Source: Promethearchaeota archaeon (lineage in GTDB: Archaea; Asgardarchaeota; Lokiarchaeia; Sigyniarchaeales; SOKP01). Taken from it: 64,000 nucleotides of DNA. The translations under genes and the position numbers were made by a program. The stretch is taken from contig JAUWGH010000007.1 of NCBI GenBank assembly GCA_030606485.1, positions 1 through 64,000 of the forward strand, given 5' to 3'. Of the stretch, positions 28,337 through 38,620 are shown piece by piece. How positions within the stretch are numbered: position 1 is the stretch's first letter; the number at the start of each line of letters is the position of its first letter. The notes beneath the pieces are model-generated. The model saw only the letters and a list, made by a program, of their open reading frames with translations. It made no database searches and had not been told where the DNA came from.

Positions 28337-29527
28337 ATGGATGAAATTATAGAAAAAGCAAAAGAACATTTCGAAATAATAGTAAGAGAGCAGTTAGAAA
28401 GAGTAAAAAGGTTAAAAAGTGAAAAGGATTGGATTGATTATTCTAAGTTAAAACCCATTATTATAGGGATTGTTGGAGGAGATGGTATTGGTCCTGAAAT
28501 TTCAAAGCATGCTAAAACAATATTTGAATTTCTTTTACAAGACGAGGTAAAAGATGGCAAAGTTGAATTGAGAGAAATTGAAGGATTAACAATTGAAAAT
28601 AGAGCAAAAGTAATGAAGGCAATACCAGATGATATTCTTGAAGAAATTAAAAAATGTCACGTTCTGTTAAAAGGTCCTACAACGACTCCTAGAAAGGGAG
28701 ATAAATGGCCTAACATTGAAAGCGCTAATGTATCAATGCGCCGTGAATTAGATCTTTTTGCAAATGTACGCCCCGTGAAAGTTCCCGAACTTGGTATTGA
28801 TTGGATGTTTTTCCGAGAAAATACTGAAGGAGCTTATATTTTAGGATCCAAAGGGGTAAACATCACTGAAGATCTCTCATTTGATTTTAAAGTAATTACA
28901 ACACAAGGAGCAGATCGTATAATCAGGCTAGCTTTTGATTATGCTAAAAAGAATAATATTAATAGAGTCACAGTTGTGACTAAAGCTAATGTAGTAAAAG
29001 CAACTGACGGGAAATTTCTTGACATGGCTGAAAAAATTGCTAAGGAATATCCCGAAGTTGAATGGGACGATTGGTATATTGACATTATGACTGCAAAATT
29101 AATAGACCCCGCTCGTCAATCTCAATTTAAGGTATTAGTAGCTCCCAATCTATATGGGGACATTATTACCGATGAGGCTGCACAAATCCAAGGTGGCGTT
29201 GGAACGGCAGGTAGTGCTAATATAGGTAAGAGATACTCCATGTTTGAAGCAATTCATGGATCAGCTCCACGTATGGTTGAAGAAGGTCGCTTAAAATATG
29301 CTAATCCCTCAAGTCTAATAAAAGCTTCAGCATTATTACTTAATCATATAGGTTTCATAGAAAAGGCGAAGAAATTGGAAATGACACTTGATATATGCGC
29401 AACATATGAGAAGAAATTAGTAATAACGGGAAGATCAAATGGCGCAACTGGGGAAGTTTTTGCAAAATATATAATGGAAACTCTCCAACATCTAAATTTA
29501 GAGGAAAAATGGAAAAGTTATCAATAG
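28337..29527 (+). CDS. icd: Isocitrate/isopropylmalate dehydrogenase family; probable NAD(P) isocitrate dehydrogenase by context
   Basis: IGIVGGDGIGPEISKHA, NVRPVKVP, FRENTEGAY, APNLYGDIITDEAAQIQGGVGTAGSANIG, FEAIHGSAP. Confidence 0.85.
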   Translation: MDEIIEKAKEHFEIIVREQLERVKRLKSEKDWIDYSKLKPIIIGIVGGDGIGPEISKHAKTIFEFLLQDEVKDGKVELREIEGLTIENRAKVMKAIPDDILEEIKKCHVLLKGPTTTPRKGDKWPNIESANVSMRRELDLFANVRPVKVPELGIDWMFFRENTEGAYILGSKGVNITEDLSFDFKVITTQGADRIIRLAFDYAKKNNINRVTVVTKANVVKATDGKFLDMAEKIAKEYPEVEWDDWYIDIMTAKLIDPARQSQFKVLVAPNLYGDIITDEAAQIQGGVGTAGSANIGKRYSMFEAIHGSAPRMVEEGRLKYANPSSLIKASALLLNHIGFIEKAKKLEMTLDICATYEKKLVITGRSNGATGEVFAKYIMETLQHLNLEEKWKSYQ

Positions 29528-29637
29528 ATTTAGAAATATTTCAAGAATTATTATATTTTATAAAATGTTTTTTTAATGAAAGAACTCTCTATTTAAAATT
29601 TTAATAATTTACAATAAGAAAAACAAGGAAAACAAAA

Positions 29638-30996
29638 ATGCCTAAAAAAAAAATAATTATAATAGGAGCACTTGGAATGGATTTTCATATTTTTAACACT
29701 GTCTTTAAAGATAATGAGGAATATGAGGTGATTGCATTTACAATTGCAGGAGAACAGAATATTGGAACAACTGAAGATGCAGAGAGAAAATATCCAGCTG
29801 AACTTGCAGGGAAATTATATCCTAATGGAATTCTAATGGTAACAGAGGTAAAATTGGAAGAATTAATTAAAACATATAAAGTAGATGAGGTGGTTTTTGC
29901 ATATTCTGATGTCTCACATGAAGAAGTCATGCATAAAGCTTCACGAGCTCTTGCTTCAGGAGGAGATTATCGTTTAATTTCAGGTAGAAATACTATGATT
30001 AAAGCTAATAAACCAATTATTTCAATTTGTGCTGTAAGGACTGGATGTGGGAAAAGTCAAGTATCTAGGGCTGTATATCGCTATTTAAAAAATAGAGGTT
30101 ATAAAGTTGTTGCGATCCGCGAACCAATGCCTTATGGAAATTTAATTGAACAAAATGTAATGCGTTTTGAAACTTATGAGGACTTGGATAAATTTAAATG
30201 CACTATTGAAGAGCGAGAAGAATATGAACCGTATATTAAACAAAGATTGGTAATTTATTCTGGAGTTGATTATGAAAAAATTATTCGGGAAGCAGAAAAA
30301 GAAGCAGATGTAATTATTTTCGATGGAGGCAATAACGAAATATCTTTCTATATTCCGGATTTACTTTTTGTTGTTGTAGATCCACTAAGACCCGGCCATG
30401 AAACGAAATATTATCCAGGGGAAGTAAACGCACGGATGGCAGATGCATTTGTTATTAACAAAATGAATAGTGCAAAAATAGAAGATGTTTTAAAAGTTGA
30501 AAAAAATCTCCAAGATTTAAATCCTGATGCGAAAAAGATTTTTACAAATTCTGTTGTTAGCTTAGAAAATTCTTATAACTTGAATGGTAAAAAAGTAATT
30601 GTAGTTGAAGACGGTCCTACTCTAACCCATGGGGGTATGTCGTATGGGGCAGGGTATGTCGCGGCAAAAAATAAAGGAGCTGTTATTATTGACCCAAAAC
30701 CTTATCTCACGGGTACATTGATAGAAATTTTTAAAGAATTCCCCCAAATTAAAGAAATTGTGCCTGCAATGGGATATAATGATCAACAAATAAAAGCTAT
30801 GGAAGAAACGCTTAATAAATCAAAATGTGATCTTATTGTTAATGGGAGTCCAATTGATCTTGCGAAGTTAATTAATTGTAACAAACCAATAGTTAGAGTC
30901 ACTTATGATATAGAAGCGGTAAGTAGTCCTACAATTGAGGAAGTTCTTGATGAATTCATTCAAAAGTTTTTAAAAAAACAAAACGGTAAAAATTAA
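29638..30996 (+). CDS. Cyclic 2,3-diphosphoglycerate synthetase-like P-loop protein
   Basis: VRTGCGKSQVSRAVYRYLKNRGYKVVAIREPMPYGNL, VVDPLRPGHETKYYPGEVNARMADAFVINK, EDGPTLTHGGMSYGAG. Confidence 0.8.
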   Translation: MPKKKIIIIGALGMDFHIFNTVFKDNEEYEVIAFTIAGEQNIGTTEDAERKYPAELAGKLYPNGILMVTEVKLEELIKTYKVDEVVFAYSDVSHEEVMHKASRALASGGDYRLISGRNTMIKANKPIISICAVRTGCGKSQVSRAVYRYLKNRGYKVVAIREPMPYGNLIEQNVMRFETYEDLDKFKCTIEEREEYEPYIKQRLVIYSGVDYEKIIREAEKEADVIIFDGGNNEISFYIPDLLFVVVDPLRPGHETKYYPGEVNARMADAFVINKMNSAKIEDVLKVEKNLQDLNPDAKKIFTNSVVSLENSYNLNGKKVIVVEDGPTLTHGGMSYGAGYVAAKNKGAVIIDPKPYLTGTLIEIFKEFPQIKEIVPAMGYNDQQIKAMEETLNKSKCDLIVNGSPIDLAKLINCNKPIVRVTYDIEAVSSPTIEEVLDEFIQKFLKKQNGKN

Positions 30997-31095
30997 AAAA
31001 AAAGAGAAAGAACAGAATTCAAATAGAAGTCCTATTGTTAATTAATAATTATTATTTTTTATTTTTTATAAGACAAATTTGAAGAAATTAATAGA

Positions 31096-33285
31096 ATGAA
31101 AATGTTGATTTTAGTAGAAAAAAAATATGAATTAAAAAAAATAGCAAGAGGTTATACAAATCGGACCCTTTATATCAATTTAACAAAAAATGAAATCGTA
31201 ATTAAACCAATTACCAATGAAATGAAAGATAGATTTATTGGTGGCAAAGGATTCGATCTTTGGCTTATGTGGAATGCTCTACCTAAAGACCGAATTGTAA
31301 AATGGGATGATCCAGAAAATGAAATTTGTATCTCATCTGGTCCGCTTGGAGGTAACACATTTTACCCGGGTTCTGGAAAATCAATAGTCACAACAATATC
31401 TCCATTAACAGGTATAATAATTGATAGTAATGTTGGTGGTTATTTTGGGCCATATTTGAAATTTTCTGGATTTGATGCACTGGAAATTCATGGAAAAGCA
31501 AAACAAGAAATCATAATTTTTATTGATGGAATAAATGGAATTATTCGCATTGAAGAAATAAATGATTTTGAAAATCTTTCAAATGACTCTCATTTACTCA
31601 CGCAACAATTAACGGAAAAATATGCAAAAGATGAAAATGAAAAAACTCAAATTTCTGTTGTAAGTACTGGTCCAGCTTCTAAACATACCAAATGGGGAAT
31701 GTTAAATTTCTCTTGGTATAGTCGCAAGCGTAAATGGGCTTCATGTAAACAAGCAGGACGCGGTGGAGTTGGAACTGTCTTTGCTGATAAAAATATCAAA
31801 GCTTTAATTTGTCGGTCTCCAAAAGTTGATTTAAAAATAAATAATCCAGCAGATTTTGATACAGCTCGTAAGATCGGTAAAAAATATAACCAAGAGATTA
31901 TTAAATATGATCCAATACAAAATGAAATGAGATCTGTGGGAACAGGACATCTCCCAGGGATCATGAATGTATATGATCTTCTCCCAACTGAAAATTTTCG
32001 TTTTGGGTCTCATAAGGTAATAAAAGATAATAAAATTCCTCTCAATCGAGAAACATGGCGTAAAATCTTTTCTGGGGAATCTGGTAGTGATGGTTGTTGG
32101 TTTGGTTGTACACTCAGTTGTTCCCACTATTGTAGGGGGCATAAAGTAATAACTGGTCCTTATAAAGATCAAAAAGTTATTGTAGATGGTCCGGATTATG
32201 AAACTATTGCAGGTTGCGGTCCAAACTGGGGTGTGTGGGACCCCAAATGGTTATTAGAAACAAATTTCTACTGTGATACATATGGTCTCGATACAATCTC
32301 TGTAGGAACAGGAATTGCTTTTGTTATGGAATGTTATGAAGCTGGAATTTTAAATAAAGAAATCACTAATGGACTAGAACTTAATTTTGGTAATGCTTTT
32401 GCTGCTTTAGAACTAATCCATCAAATGGCTGAAGGGAAAGGGTTTGGTTTAATTGTAGGACAAGGTATTCATATAATGAAAAACATTTTTGCTGAGAAAT
32501 ATGGAGCAGATCCTAAATTTCTTCATGATATTGGTATGGAACATAAAGGTTTAGAATTCTCTGAATATGTTACCAAAGAATCATTGGCTCAACAAGGAGG
32601 ATATGGACTTACTCTAAAAGGACCGCAACATGATGAGGCATGGTTAATATTTGAAGATATGGTTAGAAAATCTATTCCAACATTTGAAGACAAGGCTAAA
32701 GCATTATGTTGGTTTCCTTTCTGGAGAACATGGTTCTCATTAAATGGACTTTGTAAATTACCATGGAATGATGTTCAACCACCAAATAATGTTGAATATC
32801 CTGTTAGAGACCCAAAAACTAAAGAACTTGTCCGTGCAAGGATTCCAAACCATGTTGAGTGGTATTCAGAATATTTTTCAGCTGTAACTGGTCGCAAATC
32901 TACTCCTAAGGATCTTATTAGAATGTCTGAGCGAGTGTATAACTTTCAGAGAATTTTTAATATCCGACAAGGTAAGGGTCTTCGAGAACATGATTCCAAT
33001 TTACCCTATAGAGCTGTTGGTCCTGTAACACCTATTGAATATGAGAGTCGTTTAGAGAGATATGATGATCAAATTAAAGATATTGGAATTGATATTAAAG
33101 GAAAAACAACAGAAGAAAAAATTAGGATTCTACGGGAGTATCGAGAAAAACAATATGAAATGCTCCAAGATGCTGTTTATAAACAACGTGGCTGGAATAA
33201 TAAGGGTTGTCCAACGATTGAAAAAGCCAAAGAATTAGGAATTGCATATGATGATGTTATTTCTGTGATTCTTCCCTATCAATAA
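31096..33285 (+). CDS. Tungsten-type aldehyde:ferredoxin oxidoreductase family protein
   Basis: RFIGGKGFDLWLMW, GPLGGNTFYPGSGK, AGRGGVGTVFADKNIKAL, cysteine motif CWFGCTLSCSHYC. Confidence 0.92.
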   Translation: MKMLILVEKKYELKKIARGYTNRTLYINLTKNEIVIKPITNEMKDRFIGGKGFDLWLMWNALPKDRIVKWDDPENEICISSGPLGGNTFYPGSGKSIVTTISPLTGIIIDSNVGGYFGPYLKFSGFDALEIHGKAKQEIIIFIDGINGIIRIEEINDFENLSNDSHLLTQQLTEKYAKDENEKTQISVVSTGPASKHTKWGMLNFSWYSRKRKWASCKQAGRGGVGTVFADKNIKALICRSPKVDLKINNPADFDTARKIGKKYNQEIIKYDPIQNEMRSVGTGHLPGIMNVYDLLPTENFRFGSHKVIKDNKIPLNRETWRKIFSGESGSDGCWFGCTLSCSHYCRGHKVITGPYKDQKVIVDGPDYETIAGCGPNWGVWDPKWLLETNFYCDTYGLDTISVGTGIAFVMECYEAGILNKEITNGLELNFGNAFAALELIHQMAEGKGFGLIVGQGIHIMKNIFAEKYGADPKFLHDIGMEHKGLEFSEYVTKESLAQQGGYGLTLKGPQHDEAWLIFEDMVRKSIPTFEDKAKALCWFPFWRTWFSLNGLCKLPWNDVQPPNNVEYPVRDPKTKELVRARIPNHVEWYSEYFSAVTGRKSTPKDLIRMSERVYNFQRIFNIRQGKGLREHDSNLPYRAVGPVTPIEYESRLERYDDQIKDIGIDIKGKTTEEKIRILREYREKQYEMLQDAVYKQRGWNNKGCPTIEKAKELGIAYDDVISVILPYQ

Positions 33286-33323
33286 AATAAATAGAATAAA
33301 AAATCTTATCAGAAAATTGAGTT

Positions 33324-35414
33324 TTGATGGAAAATATAACTAATCATCCCATCCTCAAGATACCTAAAAGAAAATTAGTTAATTTTAGTTTTAATGGGAA
33401 AAAATTAACGGGGTTTGAAGGAATGGTGATTTCCTCAGCTCTCTTTATGAATAAAATCAAAATTTTTGGTCATCATGTAAAAGATAACAGCCCTCAAGGT
33501 ATTTTTTGTTCTAATGGGCAGTGTGCTCAATGCACAGTTATTGTCAATGGCAAACCTGTAAAATCTTGCATGACTCCACTTGCAGACGGCATGATAATAG
33601 AAAGCTGTGAAGGTTTGCCGGAATTACCTGATGATGATAAATTGGTCTCAGTGGGAGATCCACCAATAATAGAAACTCAAGTGTTAATAATAGGTGCTGG
33701 ACCTGCTGGTCTTTCAGCCTGTCAAATCCTTGGAGAAAAAGGGGTTCAAGTAATTATAATTGATGATAAAGACAGACCTGGTGGAAAATTAGTCCTTCAA
33801 ACTCATAAATTTTTTGGCTCTCAAGAAGATGTATATGCAGGTAAACGAGGCATTGATATTGCAGAAATTCTCAGCGAGGCAGTTCACTCCTTATCTAATG
33901 TGGATGTTTGGCTTAACAGCACTGCTTTAGCTGTTTTTAGCGATGGTTTGATTGGCATATTAAAAAATAATGAAGAATATATAATAGTAAAGCCAAAATA
34001 TCTCTTAGTAGCTACAGGGGCAAGAGAACAAATGCTAGTATTTCCAGGGAATACCCTTCCAGGAGTGTATGGTGCTGGTGCATTTCAGACCTTGGTTAAT
34101 CGGGATTTAATTAAAGCTGCAGAACGTATTTTCATCGTAGGTGGCGGTAATGTCGGATTAATTGCAGGATATCATGCACTCCAAGCTGGAATTGAAGTTA
34201 TTGGCTTGATTGAAGCATTACCTCAATGTAGTGGATACAAAGTTCATGAAGATAAACTTAGATTCTTAGATGTTCCGGTTTATACCAGTCATACAATATT
34301 ATCTGCAAATGGAGATAATCAAGTAGAATCTATTACTATTGGACAAATAGATAAAAATTTTAATATTATTTCTGGAACTGAAAGAACTTTCGCTTGTGAT
34401 GCTATTTTAATTGCAGTTGGCTTAAACCCAGTAGATGAATTCTATCATAAAGCTAAGGAATATGGATTGAAAGTTTGGGTGGCTGGTGATGCTCAAGAGA
34501 TAGCAGAGGCATCTACAGCAATTTTTACTGGTAAAATTGAAGGAATTAAAATATTAAAGGAAATGAGACTTAATACAATAGATAATCTTGATAAACTTGA
34601 AGAAAAAGCAAGTATTATGAAATTAAAACCCCTTCCTCCAGTTCAAATAGATGTTCCAGATATAGAAGAAGGAATCTTTCCTGTTTTCCATTGCAATCAA
34701 GAAATCCCATGCAATCCTTGCACTTCTGTATGCCCTCAAAAGCAGATTGAAACGATTGATGATTCAATAATGCAATTACCATATTTTAAAGGGGAGAAAG
34801 AATGCACTGGTTGTGGACGATGCGTAGCTGTATGCCCTGGTTTAGCAGTAACTTTAATTGATTATCGTAAGGATAAAAACAATCCAATTGTTACTTTTCC
34901 ATTTGAAATGACAATTGAAAAGTTAAAGGTGGATCAAATAATCACAGTAGTTGGAAATCATGGCGAATTAGGCCAATTTAAAGTAATTAAGTCTAGAATT
35001 ATTAAAGAGTTTCCACTCACTCAACTTGTATCCATCAAATTAACATCTAAAATTGCTAAATATGCCGTGGGTATTAGATTACAACCATCAATTGTTAGAG
35101 AACCTTTAGAACTTTACTATAAACACCCTCTTGCTAATGATACCATTGTATGTCGATGTGAACGAGTAACAGTTGGTGAAATCAGAAAATGGATACATAA
35201 AGGAATAACTGATTTTAATGAGCTTAAAGCTTTAACTCAAGTTGGAATGGGAGCATGTGGAGGCAAAACATGCACTCCTCTTATTTATCGCATCTTCAGT
35301 GAAGAAGGAGTATCTCTTGATGAAATTACCCCCGGAACATTACGTCCTTTATTAATAGAAGTCCCCATGGGTCTTTTTGCTCGAACAAAGGAGGAGGATA
35401 AATATAGAATATGA
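33324..35414 (+). CDS. Multi-domain amino-acid (proline/octopine/sarcosine-type) dehydrogenase large subunit: 2Fe-2S + FAD/NAD + 4Fe-4S + BFD-like
   Basis: GIFCSNGQCAQCTVIVNG, IIGAGPAGLSACQILG, CTGCGRCVAVCPG, CRCERVTVGEIRKWI...GMGACGGKTC. Confidence 0.85.
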   Translation: MMENITNHPILKIPKRKLVNFSFNGKKLTGFEGMVISSALFMNKIKIFGHHVKDNSPQGIFCSNGQCAQCTVIVNGKPVKSCMTPLADGMIIESCEGLPELPDDDKLVSVGDPPIIETQVLIIGAGPAGLSACQILGEKGVQVIIIDDKDRPGGKLVLQTHKFFGSQEDVYAGKRGIDIAEILSEAVHSLSNVDVWLNSTALAVFSDGLIGILKNNEEYIIVKPKYLLVATGAREQMLVFPGNTLPGVYGAGAFQTLVNRDLIKAAERIFIVGGGNVGLIAGYHALQAGIEVIGLIEALPQCSGYKVHEDKLRFLDVPVYTSHTILSANGDNQVESITIGQIDKNFNIISGTERTFACDAILIAVGLNPVDEFYHKAKEYGLKVWVAGDAQEIAEASTAIFTGKIEGIKILKEMRLNTIDNLDKLEEKASIMKLKPLPPVQIDVPDIEEGIFPVFHCNQEIPCNPCTSVCPQKQIETIDDSIMQLPYFKGEKECTGCGRCVAVCPGLAVTLIDYRKDKNNPIVTFPFEMTIEKLKVDQIITVVGNHGELGQFKVIKSRIIKEFPLTQLVSIKLTSKIAKYAVGIRLQPSIVREPLELYYKHPLANDTIVCRCERVTVGEIRKWIHKGITDFNELKALTQVGMGACGGKTCTPLIYRIFSEEGVSLDEITPGTLRPLLIEVPMGLFARTKEEDKYRI

Positions 35415-36567
35415 TGTAATTATAATAGGTTCGGGAAGTATTGGAGTTCCAACTGCATTAGCCACAGCTCATGATGGACTTAAAACACTCGTTATTGAAG
35501 TATTACCTTCTGTTGCTCAAGGAGACAATAAACATGCAATTGGTGGAATTCGAGCAACTCATTCACAAAAAAGTAAAATCTGGATTTGCCAAAGATCCAT
35601 AGAAATCTTTTCTACTTGGAAAAAGAAGTACGGGGATGATATTTGGTGGGATGAAGGGGGTTATGTTTTTATAGCATTTACAGAAGAACAAGAGAAATTG
35701 CTAAAAGACACTGTTGATCTTCAAAAAAAATATGGCTTAAATATTGAATATGTTGGTGCGGAAAAAATTAAGGAACTTATACCTGGTATTAATGATCAAG
35801 GGTTATTGGGTGGAACTTTTAGCCCTAAAGATGGAAATGCTTCCCCTTTATTAGCCTTACATTCCTTTTTTCGGCAGTCAATAAATTGGGGGGCAGAATA
35901 TAAATTTAAAGAAGAAGTTATTGATATTTTAAAAGATAATAAGAAAGTAACTGCTGTTAAAACTATAAAGGGCACCTATAAAACAAAAAATATTATTAAT
36001 GCAGCTGGAGCTCTTGCAAAAAAGATTGGTCAAATGGCTGGGATCGATATACCCATGCAACCTGATTCTCATGAAGCTGGAATTACTGAACCTATTAAAA
36101 AATTTTTTTCACCCATGGTTGTTGATATACAACCCTTCATAGATCCTAAATTTGGAAATTCAAAAAATTATTATTTCTATCAGAATAAAGAAGGACAAAT
36201 TATTTTCTGCCTTACTCCTGATCCAAGCAAATTTGGCACAGATCGAAGAGAAACAAGTTCCTTCTTACCGCAAATCTCAAAAAGGATGATTAAACTTTTA
36301 CCTCGTTTGCGCAATATAAAAATAAGACGAACATGGCGTGGGTTATACCCAATGACTCTTGATGGAAATCCTATTATTGGACCTGTTAATGGCCTTAAAG
36401 GATATATTAATGCAGTTGGGATGTGTGGACAAGGCTTTATGCTTGGTCCCGGGGTGGGGGAACTTCTAAGTCGTCTTTTAACTAGAAAAATTAATTCTCA
36501 AGATAATGAAATTCTTGAAGATCTTTCATTATATCGAAATTTTTATCAAGTAGAAAATTTTAAGTAA
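35377..36567 (+). CDS. DAO-family FAD amino-acid dehydrogenase subunit (proline dehydrogenase beta/SoxB-like)
   Basis: YDVIIIGSGSIGVPTALATAHDGLKTLVIE, IGGIRATHS, YINAVGMCGQGFMLGPGVGELLS; overlaps upstream gene. Confidence 0.85.
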   Translation: MLEQRRRINIEYDVIIIGSGSIGVPTALATAHDGLKTLVIEVLPSVAQGDNKHAIGGIRATHSQKSKIWICQRSIEIFSTWKKKYGDDIWWDEGGYVFIAFTEEQEKLLKDTVDLQKKYGLNIEYVGAEKIKELIPGINDQGLLGGTFSPKDGNASPLLALHSFFRQSINWGAEYKFKEEVIDILKDNKKVTAVKTIKGTYKTKNIINAAGALAKKIGQMAGIDIPMQPDSHEAGITEPIKKFFSPMVVDIQPFIDPKFGNSKNYYFYQNKEGQIIFCLTPDPSKFGTDRRETSSFLPQISKRMIKLLPRLRNIKIRRTWRGLYPMTLDGNPIIGPVNGLKGYINAVGMCGQGFMLGPGVGELLSRLLTRKINSQDNEILEDLSLYRNFYQVENFK

Positions 36568-36669
36568 AAATTTAAATAAAAAAATTATGGTATTACTCAA
36601 GTTAATAATTAAAGTAGAAAAATTATGATAATAAATAATTAAAATTAATGAAATTAGTGGTGCAGAAAA

Positions 36670-37602
36670 ATGACACGACATTTATTAAAGATCTCTGATT
36701 TCACAAAAGAGGAATCCGAGAAAATTATTAATAAAGCAATTGAAATCAAGGCAAATATGGAAAAATATAGTAATATTTTAAAAAACAAAACCCTTTTAAT
36801 GCTTTTTGAGAAACCATCTTTAAGAACTCGTATTTCTTTTGAAACGGGAATGGAACAACTTGGTGGCCATGCAATTTTTTATTCAATAAAAGATTCTCCT
36901 CTTGGAAAGAAAGAGAATATACATGATACAGCAAAAGTTGCCTCAAGATTTGTTGATTTAATTGCTGCTCGGGTTTTTAAAAGGGAGGATATTCGTGAAC
37001 TGGCAAAACATTCAAATGTTCCCGTTATAAATATGTTGGATGATTTCGCCCACCCTTGTCAAATTCTCAGCGATTTTCAAACTATTAAAGAGAAAAAAAA
37101 TCGTCTTAAAGACTTGAAACTCTCATATTTTGGAGATGCTCATAATAATGTTACCTATGACCTTATGAGGATGACTGCAATGTTTGGTTTAAGAATGGAT
37201 GTTGCTTGTCCCAAGGGTGTGGAGTATTCCCCTGAACAAGAAGTTCTGGATGAGGTTGCAGAACTTTCAAGGAATACTGGAGCCGAAGTAAGTATAATTA
37301 ATAATGCAATGGAAGCCGCAAAGGAATCTGATATTGTTTATACCGATTCATGGATGTCTTATGGAATTCCAGAAGAGCAAGAAGAGGAAAGAAAGAAAAT
37401 TTTTATGCCTTATCAAGTAACCTCCAATGTTATGTCAGCAGCAAAATTAGATGCAATTTTTATGAATTGTCTACCCGCAATGCGAGGATATGAACAGACT
37501 ACCGATGTTATTGACGGTTCTCAATCTATAGTATTTGATCAAGCAGAAAATCGCTTGCATGCGCAAAAAGCAATAATATTATTTTTACTAGACAAATTTT
37601 AA
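36670..37602 (+). CDS. argF: Ornithine carbamoyltransferase
   Basis: FEKPSLRTRISFETGMEQLGGHA, DDFAHPCQILSDFQTI, FMNCLPAMRGYE. Confidence 0.95.
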   Translation: MTRHLLKISDFTKEESEKIINKAIEIKANMEKYSNILKNKTLLMLFEKPSLRTRISFETGMEQLGGHAIFYSIKDSPLGKKENIHDTAKVASRFVDLIAARVFKREDIRELAKHSNVPVINMLDDFAHPCQILSDFQTIKEKKNRLKDLKLSYFGDAHNNVTYDLMRMTAMFGLRMDVACPKGVEYSPEQEVLDEVAELSRNTGAEVSIINNAMEAAKESDIVYTDSWMSYGIPEEQEEERKKIFMPYQVTSNVMSAAKLDAIFMNCLPAMRGYEQTTDVIDGSQSIVFDQAENRLHAQKAIILFLLDKF

Positions 37603-37637
37603 AAAAAGAATTGCATACATTTTGGAGAAAAATTGTT

Positions 37638-38543
37638 ATGAAAACTTTAATCGTTGCGCTTGGTGGAAATGCGCTAATAAGATTTGGAGAAGAAGGAACT
37701 ACTGAAGAACAGTTTAGAAATCTACGAACTCCAATCAAACAAATTGCAGAATTATCAAAGGAATATAATATCATTATCACACATGGAAATGGACCTCAAG
37801 TTGGAAACCTTCTATTGCAACAAGAGGGAGCCAGTGAAGTCATAAAAAGACACCTGGGAATTTTAGTAGCTGAAACCCAAGGACAAATTGGTTATATGAT
37901 CGAATCAACCTTAGACGAGGAACTTATGCACCTTAATATTGATGTTGAAAAACTATTTCTTACCGTCTTAACATATGTACAGGTTGATCCTGAAGATCCA
38001 GCATTTAAGCATCCAACGAAACCAATCGGACCTGCTTATTCAGAACCAAGGTCTGGGTATATAAAAACTCCAAAAGGATGGCGACGGGTTGTTCCTTCAC
38101 CGAAACCAATTAAGATTTATCAATGGCGTGAAATAAAAAAATTGATGCAAGAAAATTTTATTGTAATCGCTTGTGGTGGCGGAGGAATTCCAGTTATAAA
38201 AGAGGGTAAACGATTGCAGGGAGTAGAAGCCGTTATTGATAAAGATCTTGCAAGTGCAAAACTGGGCGAACAAGTTGAAGCAGATATTCTATTAATTGCA
38301 ACTGATGTTGAGTATGTTGCTTTAAATTATAAAAAATCAAATCAAAGGAATTTACATAAGCTTTCAATTTCGGAAGCAAAAAAGTATTTAAAGGAAGGTC
38401 AATTCCCAGCTGGAAGTATGGGCCCAAAAATAGAAGCTGTTATTAGTTTTATAGAATCTGGTGGAGAAAGGGCAATTGTAACATCAATTGAAAATATTAA
38501 AACAGCATTGGAGGGAAAAGCAGGAACACATATATACAAATAA
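37638..38543 (+). CDS. arcC: Carbamate kinase
   Basis: IVALGGNALIRFGEEGT, ITHGNGPQVGNLLLQQE, VIACGGGGIPVI, AVIDKDLASAKL. Confidence 0.95.
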   Translation: MKTLIVALGGNALIRFGEEGTTEEQFRNLRTPIKQIAELSKEYNIIITHGNGPQVGNLLLQQEGASEVIKRHLGILVAETQGQIGYMIESTLDEELMHLNIDVEKLFLTVLTYVQVDPEDPAFKHPTKPIGPAYSEPRSGYIKTPKGWRRVVPSPKPIKIYQWREIKKLMQENFIVIACGGGGIPVIKEGKRLQGVEAVIDKDLASAKLGEQVEADILLIATDVEYVALNYKKSNQRNLHKLSISEAKKYLKEGQFPAGSMGPKIEAVISFIESGGERAIVTSIENIKTALEGKAGTHIYK

Positions 38544-38620
38544 CTTATTTTTTAGTTTAATTATTATCCTCCTTGAAAATAGAAAAAATAGTTAGGAAAA
38601 AAAATTAGATTATGAAATAC

